Shown here: piece by piece, positions 35,684 to 43,993 of the stretch | Numbering within the stretch: the stretch's first letter is position 1 | Layout: the number at the start of each line of letters is the position of its first letter | Assembly (NCBI GenBank): GCA_965659685.1 | Contig: CBFHXB010000008.1 | Location: forward strand, 1-64,000 | Direction: 5' to 3' | Origin: MGIIa-L3 sp11892u | Lineage (GTDB): Archaea; Thermoplasmatota; Poseidoniia; Poseidoniales; Poseidoniaceae | DNA length: 64,000 nt | Program-made: the position numbers and the translations under genes | The notes under the pieces: generated by a model | Told to the model about the DNA's origin: nothing | Seen by the model: only the letters and a program-made list of their open reading frames with translations | The model's database searches: none

Positions 35684-36564
35684 CGCTCTCCCCGGCTCCG
35701 GAACCCACCGGCATGTCCCTTGCGCTGGGCATTGAGCGGACGGCTTGGTCTCCGGGACACACATGCCTTGAGGTCACCGTGACCCCGGACCACCTCAACA
35801 AAGGCGGAGCCGCACATGGTGGTCTGATGACGGTGCTGTTGGATGCGGCGTTGGGCGGAGCCTTGGTGTCCACGCTCCCCCTGTCCTCGTGGTGCGCGAC
35901 CACGCAGTTGACCACGAGTTTCCTCGACGCCGCCCGAGAAGGCGAGCGCTTGCAAGCCACCGGGCGCGTCGTCCGACGCGGTCGGCACGTTGCGCACTTG
36001 GCAGGCGAGGTTCGTGCCGGTGAACGCGTCATCGCCTCAGCCGTCGGCACATGGGCCATCTGGGACGCTCGCCCCCCTTCGATGTCGTTGCGGAAGGCGG
36101 ACGCCTTCTTTCGCAACGTGATCGCTTCCGCCAACGAAGGATTTCACGGAGAAGGCGTTTGGCACCACACCGGCCAATCCGGCATGACCAGCACGCTGGA
36201 GGTGAGCCTGACGCGCGGAAATGAGCACGACACCGTGTTGGTGGACGACGTGCACGCACTGACGCTGCATGAGCGGGTCTTCGCCCCCGACGGGGCCCTC
36301 GCCCACGAAGACCGCTGCACCTACCGGCGTGATGCCAGAGGTGGCCTCACCCTCGAACTTCACCGTCAAGAACGACCCACGATCACCGTTCCCGTTGAGG
36401 AAGGTGCACGAAGCCTCCGCGTTGGTCCATTGCCCGACGGTGGCCCAACGTGGCGGCATCGGTGGGGCGACGAAGGCCTCGTCCTCGACTTGTGGTTTGA
36501 CCCTGCATCGTTGAATGCGAGGGCGGACATCGAGTTCAGGTACCGCTCGGGCGAGGGTTCTTGA
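35680..36564 (+). CDS. PaaI-like hotdog thioesterase with extra C-terminal domain
   Basis: A 294-residue protein. Residues about 10-125 form a hotdog thioesterase domain with LNKGGAAHGGLMTVLLDAALGG, the PaaI signature (HGG, then the acidic residue on the hot-dog helix). Such enzymes hydrolyse acyl-CoA esters. The remaining 165 residues are beta-rich and unassigned, possibly a second, degenerate hotdog or a lipocalin-like fold. ATG 35680 overlaps the stop of the YjbQ-like gene; the upstream open frame lies inside that gene. A thiolase follows after 23 nt, so the cluster may act on acyl-CoA. Confidence 0.75.
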   Translation: MTLSPAPEPTGMSLALGIERTAWSPGHTCLEVTVTPDHLNKGGAAHGGLMTVLLDAALGGALVSTLPLSSWCATTQLTTSFLDAAREGERLQATGRVVRRGRHVAHLAGEVRAGERVIASAVGTWAIWDARPPSMSLRKADAFFRNVIASANEGFHGEGVWHHTGQSGMTSTLEVSLTRGNEHDTVLVDDVHALTLHERVFAPDGALAHEDRCTYRRDARGGLTLELHRQERPTITVPVEEGARSLRVGPLPDGGPTWRHRWGDEGLVLDLWFDPASLNARADIEFRYRSGEGS

Positions 36565-36587
36565 GCGGTCTCTGACCCCCTGAGGTC

Positions 36588-37808
36588 ATGGTCGAAGACG
36601 TTGTCATTGTGGGTGGAGCACGTACCCCCTTCTGCGAATGGGTCGGTGGAAAGCGTGGTGACGGTGCACCCGGCGGCCGACTGAAGGCCGTGAGCGCGCA
36701 AGACCTCGGGGCCACGGCCATTCGAGGGGCGCTGGAGAAGACCGGCACCTCACCGGATGCCGTGGACCATGTTGTGATGGGCTACGCGCTCCAGACCTGT
36801 TCCCAATCCATCTACGGTGCCCGGCATGCTGGCCTCAAAGCCGGTCTTCCGCAAGAAGTGCCGATGTTGACCCTGTCCCGCATCTGTGGATCTGGCGTCC
36901 AATCCATCGTGACGGGTGCGCAGATGATCATGCTCGAAGAAGCAGAAGTGGTGGTCTCAGGTGGCATGGAGAACCTCTCGCAGGCCCCCCATGTCCTGCG
37001 CGGCGCCCGTGACGGCTGGAGCCTTGGCCGGTCACCGCCCGTGGAGGATTACATGATGACGAACCTCCAGGACATGACCTGTGGCCTCTTCATGGCACAA
37101 ACCTCCGATGAACTCTGCAAGCGCAAGGGCGTCACGAGGGAGGAAGTGGATGCTTTCGCTGCGCTGTCGCACGGCCGCACGGAAGCGTCCATCGATGCAG
37201 GCCTCTTCGAACAGGAGATCGTGCCCGTGACCATTTCCTCCCGTCGTGGTGACGTGGTCGTCACCCACGCCGACGAAGATCACGTTGTGCGTGGCACGAC
37301 CCTTGAGTCGTTGAGCGGTCTCCGACCTGCCTTTGGCCCTGAATCCTTGGTCACGGCCGGCAACGCCTCTGGCGTGGTGGACGGTGCAGCGGCGGTCGTC
37401 ATCAAATCCGCATCAAAGGCCAAAGCCGACGGAGATGCGCCTTTGGCACGAATCGTCAGTTGGGGCATCGTTGGGCTTGAACCTGCCATCATGGCCTACG
37501 GACCGGTTCCTTCAAGCCGAAAGGCCTTGGAAAAGGCTGGCCTGACCGTGGACGACATCGACCGCTGGGAGATCAACGAAGCCTTCGCAGGGCAGGCCGT
37601 GGCCTGCATCAAGGACCTCGGTATCGACGTCGAGAAGGTCAACGTCAACGGAGGCGCCGTCGGTCTTGGGCATCCGCTCGCCGCCACCGGAACGCGGTTG
37701 GTGCTCACCTTGGCGCATGAATTGCGCCGCTCAGGCGGCCGGTACGGTGTGGCCACGGCTTGCATTGGCGGCGGTCAAGGCATCGCCATGGTCATCGAGG
37801 CCATGTAG
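36588..37808 (+). CDS. Acetyl-CoA acetyltransferase (thiolase)
   Basis: A 406-residue bacterial-type thiolase that condenses or cleaves acyl-CoA. The nucleophilic Cys100 lies in LSRICGSGVQS. The C-terminal motifs NEAFAGQ, GLGHPLAATG (catalytic His) and ACIGGGQG (second Cys) are all intact. The length fits the class. It could work in acetoacetyl-CoA formation for the mevalonate pathway or in beta-oxidation; the neighbourhood (a thioesterase but no HMG-CoA synthase) does not settle this. Archaeal non-decarboxylating thiolases paired with a DUF35 protein look different, so this copy may have a bacterial origin. Confidence 0.92.
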   Translation: MVEDVVIVGGARTPFCEWVGGKRGDGAPGGRLKAVSAQDLGATAIRGALEKTGTSPDAVDHVVMGYALQTCSQSIYGARHAGLKAGLPQEVPMLTLSRICGSGVQSIVTGAQMIMLEEAEVVVSGGMENLSQAPHVLRGARDGWSLGRSPPVEDYMMTNLQDMTCGLFMAQTSDELCKRKGVTREEVDAFAALSHGRTEASIDAGLFEQEIVPVTISSRRGDVVVTHADEDHVVRGTTLESLSGLRPAFGPESLVTAGNASGVVDGAAAVVIKSASKAKADGDAPLARIVSWGIVGLEPAIMAYGPVPSSRKALEKAGLTVDDIDRWEINEAFAGQAVACIKDLGIDVEKVNVNGGAVGLGHPLAATGTRLVLTLAHELRRSGGRYGVATACIGGGQGIAMVIEAM

Positions 37809-37816
37809 GTGGGGAC

Positions 37817-38596
37817 GTGGACGCCCTTCTCGTGGTGCTCCTCGCCGTCCTCCTGACGGCGTTCATATTTGCACCCCTCGGTTTGGGCGGAGGGCTGTTG
37901 TTTGTCCCCATCCTTCACTACTTTGCAGGTTGGCCCTTGGACACGGCCACCCTCGTCGTGTCTCTCCTGTTGACCTTCAGCGTCTCCCTTGGTTCGGGTG
38001 CCGTCCACCATCGCGAGGGGCTCATCGACGTTTCATCGGTTCGACGCTTGGCACCCTTTGCCATGCTCGGGGCGATTGCAGGGGCCGTCATCGTTCACCT
38101 TCTCGGAGATGCGCTCGATCCTGTGTTCAAGGCCCTCGCGTTGACGCTCGTCGTCTGGGCTTGCGTCAAAGTTGGGCGTCGTTTGCAGCATGGCGTCAAC
38201 GAAAAGGACGGGGGAGACCTCCGTCCAGTGCCCCTTCGCGTCGGTGCAGGCTTTGGCGGTGGCGCCAGTGCCGTGTTGGCCATCGGGGCAGGGGCCATCT
38301 ACATCCCCGTGCTCAATCAGTTCGGCGGTCTTCCGTCCCGTCGCGCCATCGGGACCAGCCTTGGTCTGATGGTGTTGGTCGTCCCGGTGGCCATCCTCGT
38401 GCACGCTGGCCTTCATGCCGAGAATTGGCCTGAGGTTTGGGTGCTCGTCCTGCTTCCGGCCTGCGCGATGTTGGGCGCAATCCTCGGAGCACGCGTCGGT
38501 CTTCGGTTGCCTGACGTGGTCATCCTGAGGGTGTTCCTCGTCCTGCTTTGCATCATCGCGGTCCGTTACGCAATTGACCTTGTTGGGCGTGTGTGA
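37817..38596 (+). CDS. TauE/SafE family membrane permease
   Basis: A 259-residue protein with about seven to eight transmembrane helices in two repeats. The glycine-rich motif GLGGGLLFVPIL near residue 22 and its counterpart GFGGGASAVLAIGAGAIYIP near 140 are typical of TauE/SafE (sulfite, sulfoacetate or related anion exporters). Translation probably starts at GTG 37817, which is preceded by AGGTGG; the frame is open further inside the thiolase gene. The transported compound is not determinable. Confidence 0.85.
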   Translation: MDALLVVLLAVLLTAFIFAPLGLGGGLLFVPILHYFAGWPLDTATLVVSLLLTFSVSLGSGAVHHREGLIDVSSVRRLAPFAMLGAIAGAVIVHLLGDALDPVFKALALTLVVWACVKVGRRLQHGVNEKDGGDLRPVPLRVGAGFGGGASAVLAIGAGAIYIPVLNQFGGLPSRRAIGTSLGLMVLVVPVAILVHAGLHAENWPEVWVLVLLPACAMLGAILGARVGLRLPDVVILRVFLVLLCIIAVRYAIDLVGRV

Positions 38597-38610
38597 AAGG
38601 GCCGTCAATC

Positions 38611-38620
38611 CTTTCATAAG
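38611..38620 (+). promoter_or_regulatory. TATA box for lemA
   Basis: CTTTCATAAG is centred about 26 nt before ATG 38642. There is no Shine-Dalgarno, fitting a leaderless transcript. Confidence 0.6.
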
Positions 38621-38641
38621 GCATGGACGCGACGCTGAAGC

Positions 38642-39202
38642 ATGATGGAGCTCATCATTGGAGGCATTCTTGCTGCCGTTCTGTTGATTTGGTTTGTGAC
38701 CACCTGGAACCGCTTGGTTCGTCTGGAGAAGAACGTGGACCAAGCCTGGTCCAACATCGACGTGTTGCTCAAGCAACGCTACGACATGATCCCCAACTTG
38801 GTGAACACCGTGAAGGGATACGCCACCCACGAGCGTGAAATCTTCGAACAATTCGCCGTGGCCCGTCAAGCCGCTGCAGGAGCGCTTGCCCAAGGCGACG
38901 TGGCTGGTGTGGCTTCCGCTGAAGGGATGCTCTCCGGCTTGATGCCTCGTATCAACATGGTCGCTGAGCAATACCCCGAATTGAAGGCGGACACGAACTT
39001 CCTCAACCTTCAGAATCAGATCACGGCCTTGGAGAACCAAATCGCCGACCGCCGCGAGTTCTACAACGCGAGCGCGACCAGCTTCAACACCGCCATTGAG
39101 ACCATCCCGACCAACATCGTTGCCGGCGTGAAGTCCTGCGAGGAACGCACCCTCTTCGAAGTGGTTGGCATCGAGCGCGAGAACGTGGCCGTTTCCTTCT
39201 GA
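38642..39202 (+). CDS. lemA: LemA family protein
   Basis: A 186-residue LemA protein: one N-terminal membrane helix (about 5-20) followed by an all-helical domain. WNRLVRLEKNVDQAWSNIDV, LKQRYDMIPNLVNTVKGYA and the later REFYNASATSFNTAIETIP are family signatures. The role of LemA is unknown. A second ATG is at 38645. The next gene starts 23 nt later. Confidence 0.93.
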   Translation: MMELIIGGILAAVLLIWFVTTWNRLVRLEKNVDQAWSNIDVLLKQRYDMIPNLVNTVKGYATHEREIFEQFAVARQAAAGALAQGDVAGVASAEGMLSGLMPRINMVAEQYPELKADTNFLNLQNQITALENQIADRREFYNASATSFNTAIETIPTNIVAGVKSCEERTLFEVVGIERENVAVSF

Positions 39203-39225
39203 AGTTTCACTTCTGAGGTGCTTCG

Positions 39226-40620
39226 ATGTACCTCCTCATCGGTGCAGGGGACCCCCTCGCGCGTCTTGCTGCATGGTGCAAGCGCTCACGTCCGACGTGC
39301 GTGGTGACCTTGGCAACCAGCCTTCAAGCCGGAGATGAATTAGACGGATGCGACGTCGTCGCCCTCCCCGAGCCCATGCCGGTTGACGCGCTTCCAACAC
39401 CCAACCGTCATCCGAGCCTGATCGTCGTGCTCGACGCTGCGCCAATCGAAGCAGAACACGTCATCGAGGCGCTGGATTCACGCTGGCCGGGCGTGCCTAT
39501 CATCGGCCCCGATGCCGAAGGAGAGGCCGCGGTGGCCACCCCGCTGCGGCCCGAGGACCTCCTGCTTTCTGCCGCGAAGGACCGCGTTCGTGCTCAAGAA
39601 CGGCACACGGGTGCCTCGGTGCTCGACGCTCACTTCGCCTCTCTTGCAGAAGGGTCCAACATTGCCATTTTCTGCCACGACAACCCCGATCCGGACGCGC
39701 TTGCTTCGGCGCTCGCCGTCCAGCGCTTGGTCGAACATCGAGGTTTGACGGGACGAATTTACCACGGCGGGTTGATCGAGCACCACCAAAACCGCGCCAT
39801 GGTGCACTTGCTTGGCATCGAAACCACGCGGCTCATCATGGGATGGGAAATCGCCGACGTGCTGGCCGAGGCCGATGCGGTGGTGGCGGTTGACTTCCAT
39901 CAGCCCGGGGCGAACAACGTGTTGCCCAAGGACCACGTGCCCAACATCATCCTTGACCACCACGCGGTCGGTGACCTGCCTGCAGCCGATGTGGCCATCG
40001 TCCACCCCGAATTTTCGGCCACCTCCTCACTGGTGGCCAGCCTGATGACGGCGCTGGACGCAGAGATGGATTCGGTGCTGGCCACGGCCCTTGCCTTCGG
40101 CATTCGAACCGATACGCTCGGCTTTTCCCGGGGCGTGAGCCCTTCGGACTTGCGCGCCCTCTCGTGGTTGAACGCATGGGTGGACCACGACCTGCTGCGG
40201 CAAATCGAGGCACCGCCCCGCTCGAAGGACGCCCTCGCGGCCTTCGCGGAAGCCCTCGCCTCCATGACGCTCGAAGGCGGCGTCTTGCTTGCACCTCTTC
40301 ACCACCTGCCGAACCGGGATGCATTGTCGCAGGTGGCGGATTTCCTCCTCGCGACCGAGGGCGTGGACACGGTCGTCGTGTACGGACCACGCCAAGGTCG
40401 GGTCATCCTCTCGGCGAGAACACGCAACCCGGACCTTCACCTCGGGCACACGTTGGCCGGTCAATTCCCCGACGGTCAAGCGGGTGGTCATCGCTCATTG
40501 GCCGGAGGCCAAGTCCACTTTGGCGGTCTTGTCGAAGGTGAAAATCCCGAGGTCGACGCGGTCATCACGGCGATGACGGACGTCCTTCGCACCCTTTTGG
40601 GAGGTGAAGGCGATGAGTGA
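39226..40620 (+). CDS. DHH-DHHA1 phosphoesterase with N-terminal Rossmann-like domain
   Basis: A 464-residue protein. The first 110 residues look like a TrkA-N/RCK-type Rossmann domain (MYLLIGAGDPLARLA). The DHH phosphoesterase domain follows, with HDNPDPDALASALA, VAVDFHQ and ILDHHAVGD supplying the metal ligands, plus RTDT. The C-terminal DHHA1 part has the GG motif GGHRSLAGG. Such proteins hydrolyse short RNA/DNA or cyclic di-nucleotides and pAp. The exact substrate is unknown. The gene overlaps traB by 8 nt. Confidence 0.88.
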   Translation: MYLLIGAGDPLARLAAWCKRSRPTCVVTLATSLQAGDELDGCDVVALPEPMPVDALPTPNRHPSLIVVLDAAPIEAEHVIEALDSRWPGVPIIGPDAEGEAAVATPLRPEDLLLSAAKDRVRAQERHTGASVLDAHFASLAEGSNIAIFCHDNPDPDALASALAVQRLVEHRGLTGRIYHGGLIEHHQNRAMVHLLGIETTRLIMGWEIADVLAEADAVVAVDFHQPGANNVLPKDHVPNIILDHHAVGDLPAADVAIVHPEFSATSSLVASLMTALDAEMDSVLATALAFGIRTDTLGFSRGVSPSDLRALSWLNAWVDHDLLRQIEAPPRSKDALAAFAEALASMTLEGGVLLAPLHHLPNRDALSQVADFLLATEGVDTVVVYGPRQGRVILSARTRNPDLHLGHTLAGQFPDGQAGGHRSLAGGQVHFGGLVEGENPEVDAVITAMTDVLRTLLGGEGDE

Positions 40621-41776
40621 GGCGCCGTTCATCGACGTCTCCGACGGCCTTCGCCTGTTGGGCACGGCGCACGTCGCGACCTCAAGCGTCGAAGCGGTTC
40701 AGCATCACATCGAGTCCTTCGCTCCGGACGTGGTGGCGGTGGAACTCTGCGCCACGCGTCATGAAGCCCTTCGCGCCGACCGGCGCCTGGACCGTGAAGG
40801 CCTTCGCAGGGTGATGAAAGAGGGCAAAGCCCCGCTGGTCTTGCTGCAGGCTTTGCTTGCTGCTGAGCAGCGCAAGATGGGCCTTGACGAAGGCCAGCAA
40901 CCCGGTGCGGAATTGCTGGCTGCTGTCGAGTGCGCCGAAGCGCGCAACCTGCGCGTGGAACTCGTCGATCGTGACATTCAGACCACGCTCCGAAGGGCAT
41001 GGCGCCGGATGCGATTTCGAGAACGCGTTCGCCTCCTGTGGGCCTTGTTGGCGGAGGACGAGGAAGAGGACGACGCCTTCGATCTGGACACCTTGCTGGG
41101 TGACGGCGATCTCCTCAGCGACCTGATGGAAGAACTTCGCACCATTTCACCGGGTGCCGGCGACGTGCTCATCGACGAGCGAGATGCCTACATCGCTGAG
41201 AAGGTTCGCCGGCTCGAAGGCCAAGGGCGCACCTTGGTCGTCGTCGGGGCAGGGCATCTGAAGGGCATCGCAGCGCACCTCGAGGCGTCCACTGGACAAG
41301 AGCTCGATTTGGCCCCGCTGGACACCCTCCCAACCACCGGGCCCCTTCGCAAAGCCGTTCCTTGGCTGATTCCCCTTGCCGTGTTTGGTTTGGTGGCTTG
41401 GAACGTCATGAACGGCTCGACCGAGGCGCTGATTGAATTGTTCACCATTTGGACGGCCGCCAACGCTGTGCTTGCAGCCCTTGGTTGCTTGATTGCACGC
41501 GGTCATCCTTTCGCGGTGCTTACCGCGGCTCTGGCTTCCCCCATCACGTCGCTGAATCCGACGCTCGCTGCGGGTTGGTTTGCGGGTTACGTGCAGCTTC
41601 GCATCGTCGAGCCAAGTGCGGAAGACCTCACCCAATTCCTCAAGCTTGAGCGCATTGGGGACTTTTGGAGCAACAAAGCAGGGCGGGTGCTGTTGGTGAC
41701 CGCCCTGTCCAACCTCGGTTCCATGCTCGGCGCATGGGTGGCTGCGGGCACGTATGCCGGTTGGATCACGCTCTGA
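40613..41776 (+). CDS. traB: TraB/PrgY family membrane protein
   Basis: A 387-residue TraB-family protein. LLGTAHVATSSVEAV at the start and VVVGAGHLKGIAAHL near residue 215 carry the conserved GTAH and GxGHLxG motifs. An acidic region lies around 145-165. The C-terminal third has several transmembrane helices. Bacterial members (PrgY, TraB) degrade or bind peptide pheromones; the archaeal role is unknown. ATG 40613 has GGAGGTGA 5 nt upstream and overlaps the end of the DHH gene. Confidence 0.85.
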   Translation: MSEAPFIDVSDGLRLLGTAHVATSSVEAVQHHIESFAPDVVAVELCATRHEALRADRRLDREGLRRVMKEGKAPLVLLQALLAAEQRKMGLDEGQQPGAELLAAVECAEARNLRVELVDRDIQTTLRRAWRRMRFRERVRLLWALLAEDEEEDDAFDLDTLLGDGDLLSDLMEELRTISPGAGDVLIDERDAYIAEKVRRLEGQGRTLVVVGAGHLKGIAAHLEASTGQELDLAPLDTLPTTGPLRKAVPWLIPLAVFGLVAWNVMNGSTEALIELFTIWTAANAVLAALGCLIARGHPFAVLTAALASPITSLNPTLAAGWFAGYVQLRIVEPSAEDLTQFLKLERIGDFWSNKAGRVLLVTALSNLGSMLGAWVAAGTYAGWITL

Positions 41777-42638
41777 GGTCGAAGGGCCGCAGGGCCTCCA
41801 ACAGGTCCCGGTGTGGACCGACGTCATGGACCCTCAGCACGCCGACGCCCCTCAGGCAAGCCAGCGCCGCGAGGCCAAGGGTTCCAGCGAGTCGATCCTC
41901 GGGGGAGGCATGACCGGTGAGGTGCCCGACGACGGATTTGCGTGACACGCCCCACAGGACCGCCCATTCTCCACCGTTCGCTAAGCCATGGCCGTGTTCC
42001 AACAAGGCGAGGTTGTGGTGCTGTTCTTTTCCGAACCCGATGCCGGGGTCGAGGCAAATCAGGTCCGCAGGGTGGCCGCGTTCCACCAAGGTGTTGGCCG
42101 TGGCGAAGAGCACGCCGTGCACGTCCGCGACCACCTCGGTGTACTGCACCTCATCCTGCATTGTTCTCGGACTGCCTTGCATGTGCATGATGCAGACCGC
42201 GGCTCCGGCTTCGAGGACGACGTCCATCATCGCCGGGTCGCGAAGGCCGCTCACGTCGTTGACCATGTCCGCGCCGGCTTCCAGAGCCGCGTGAGCCACC
42301 GCCGCATGACGGGTGTCGATCGAGACCAAGCCTTCCGGATGGTGGGCCTTGAGTTCACGAATGACGGGGATCACCCGTGCTTGCTCTTCCTCCAGAGGGA
42401 CGGGCTCTGCCCCAGGTCGGGTGGATTCGCCTCCGACGTCGACCCAGGTCGCTCCTGCTTGGAACATCGCCAATCCACGTTCGACGGCCGCGGTTCCCGA
42501 AACGCGTGAATCGGCATGGAAGGAATCCGGTGTCGCGTTGAGGATGCCCATCAGGCGGGGGAGGCCGTCCTCATCGACCCGAAGGCCCTGTGCCAAACGG
42601 TTCCGGCGAGCATCGTCGCCCTGCAGGTCGGAGGGCAC
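41766..42638 (-). CDS. folP: Dihydropteroate synthase
   Basis: Condenses p-aminobenzoate with dihydropterin pyrophosphate in folate synthesis. LMGILNATPDSFHADSR, the pterin-site GGESTRPGA, SIDTRHA, the D-V-S-G block and LDPGIGFGK, WGVSRKS and a late VHDV are all present, so the enzyme looks active. The start is uncertain. The frame is open to ATG 42725, which would overlap the divergent gene that begins at 42689. A TATA-like sequence (CCTTATGAAG on this strand, about 42660-42669) is correctly placed for GTG 42638, giving 290 residues; ATG 42710 is another option. The gene is convergent with traB, overlapping its end by 11 nt. Confidence 0.92.
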   Translation of the reverse strand: MPSDLQGDDARRNRLAQGLRVDEDGLPRLMGILNATPDSFHADSRVSGTAAVERGLAMFQAGATWVDVGGESTRPGAEPVPLEEEQARVIPVIRELKAHHPEGLVSIDTRHAAVAHAALEAGADMVNDVSGLRDPAMMDVVLEAGAAVCIMHMQGSPRTMQDEVQYTEVVADVHGVLFATANTLVERGHPADLICLDPGIGFGKEQHHNLALLEHGHGLANGGEWAVLWGVSRKSVVGHLTGHASPEDRLAGTLGLAALACLRGVGVLRVHDVGPHRDLLEALRPFDLRA

Positions 42639-42657
42639 GTACGTCCCAACCCGAGAG

Positions 42658-42669
42658 TCTTCATAAGGA
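42658..42669 (+). promoter_or_regulatory. TATA box before 42689, possibly bidirectional
   Basis: TCTTCATAAGGA is centred 25 nt before ATG 42689. Its complement CCTTATGAAG could also act as the TATA element for folP in the opposite direction. Confidence 0.5.
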
Positions 42670-42688
42670 GGCAGGGGGAAGCCTTCCC

Positions 42689-43336
42689 ATGGTCGAAGCC
42701 GAGGTTCCATCGGATGGAGCCACACAGGTTCTCCCCGATCAGGAGAACGTTGATCTCGCGGATCGCCTCATGGAACGCTTCGCTCCGGAGGGAGGCCAAG
42801 GCCTCAACGCGATGCTTTCGAACCGAGCCAAGTCGGGTGCCATGGTGCTTGCAGGATTGGGCTTTTTCATCTGGATCACCGTGTTCTTCAACCTCGATTC
42901 AACCGCCGCAGTGGACGACACCATCCTGCTCAACTTTGCCTTCCACAACATCGCCATCGTCGTGGCCTTGCTGAGTTTCTTGGCCGCCATCTTTTCCGAA
43001 CTTGGGAGCGAGCGAGGCCGTGCAGCACCAAGCTTGATGGCCGGGCCAATGCAGTTTTTCGCCATCATCTACGTCTTCGAACCTCTGGCCACAGGAGCAT
43101 TGTCGGACGGCTTGTCCATCGAGGAAGGCCTTTGGCGAACGGTCCGTCTTCTGGTCATCTTCGGCGGTGCGTATTACGGCGCCCGCCTCATCATGGAAGC
43201 GTACTTCCTGGTGTGGCTGAGGACCTTTTGCGACACCTTTGGGTTCGTCCCTGGTGCCGTTCAGCAAAGCCTTGCAACTCCGGCTCCAGAGCCTTCGGAG
43301 CCCGACATGGTCCTCGAGCTGGAAAGCGTGGTTTGA
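42689..43336 (+). CDS. Hypothetical membrane protein
   Basis: A 215-residue protein. About 45 polar residues are followed by four hydrophobic helices (near 52-70, 80-105, 115-140 and 150-185) and a short acidic tail. No family is recognised. ATG 42689 is supported by the TATA-like box at 42658-42669; the frame is open upstream but would overlap the divergent folP gene. Confidence 0.65.
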   Translation: MVEAEVPSDGATQVLPDQENVDLADRLMERFAPEGGQGLNAMLSNRAKSGAMVLAGLGFFIWITVFFNLDSTAAVDDTILLNFAFHNIAIVVALLSFLAAIFSELGSERGRAAPSLMAGPMQFFAIIYVFEPLATGALSDGLSIEEGLWRTVRLLVIFGGAYYGARLIMEAYFLVWLRTFCDTFGFVPGAVQQSLATPAPEPSEPDMVLELESVV

Positions 43337-43377
43337 ACCGCCGAGCGCTTGATGAGGGGCACAGCCACCCGCACGCC

Positions 43378-43929
43378 ATGGGTGAGCGGATTCACGTGCT
43401 CCGTTTGGGGCACCGGATGGGGCGCGACCCTCGAATCACCACGCATCTTGCGCTGGTGGCCCGAGCCATGGGCGCGGACCGATTTCTTCTCGGCGGTGAC
43501 GAAGACCAGAAGATGTTCGACAACGTGCGGTCCGTCGAAGCCCGGTTTGGGCAAGCGATGGCCCTCGAATACCTCGCTTCGCCCATGGGGTGGTTGCGGA
43601 CCTTCTCCCAGAAGGATGCCGGAGACGGACGTCCAGGTACCGTGGTTCACCTGACCATGTACGGCATCCCCCACCGGCAAGCCATCCCACAGATCCGTCG
43701 TGACCGCCCCCTCGCGGTGGTCGTCGGTGGAGCCAAGGTGCCGGCAGAGGCGTTCTCCTTGGCCCATCACAACGTTTCCGTGGGTCAACAGCCGCACTCC
43801 GAGGTCGCCGCGCTGGCCCTCTTCCTTGACGCGTGGACCGACGGCGCGGGATTGGACCGCACCTTCGACGCTCCGAAACTGGTGATTCACCCCAGCGCCC
43901 GAGGCAAGAACGTCACCGAAGAGGAATGA
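43378..43929 (+). CDS. trm56: tRNA (cytidine-56-2'-O)-methyltransferase Trm56
   Basis: A 183-residue SPOUT methyltransferase that modifies C56 in the T-loop of archaeal tRNAs. IHVLRLGHRMGRDPRITTHL at the N-terminus, VVHLTMYGIPH in the middle and VVVGGAKVPAE in the knot region match the family. The end segment HSEVAALALFLD is also typical. The enzyme is essentially confined to archaea. The frame is open upstream inside the previous gene; ATG 43378 gives the normal N-terminus. Confidence 0.93.
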   Translation: MGERIHVLRLGHRMGRDPRITTHLALVARAMGADRFLLGGDEDQKMFDNVRSVEARFGQAMALEYLASPMGWLRTFSQKDAGDGRPGTVVHLTMYGIPHRQAIPQIRRDRPLAVVVGGAKVPAEAFSLAHHNVSVGQQPHSEVAALALFLDAWTDGAGLDRTFDAPKLVIHPSARGKNVTEEE

Positions 43930-43964
43930 TTTCGCGGAATCCTCCTGCCCCAAATTGGCCCCAA

Positions 43965-43972
43965 TCATTATT
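43965..43972 (+). promoter_or_regulatory. TATA-like box for carAB
   Basis: TCATTATT is centred about 25 nt before ATG 43994, which has no Shine-Dalgarno. This argues against the TTG start at 43955. Confidence 0.5.
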
Positions 43973-43993
43973 GAAGGCCGGTCGGGCCAAACG

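Noticed and set aside
37861..37870. TTCATATTTG resembling a TATA box
   Set aside because: It lies inside the TauE/SafE coding region just after its start, so it has no gene to serve.
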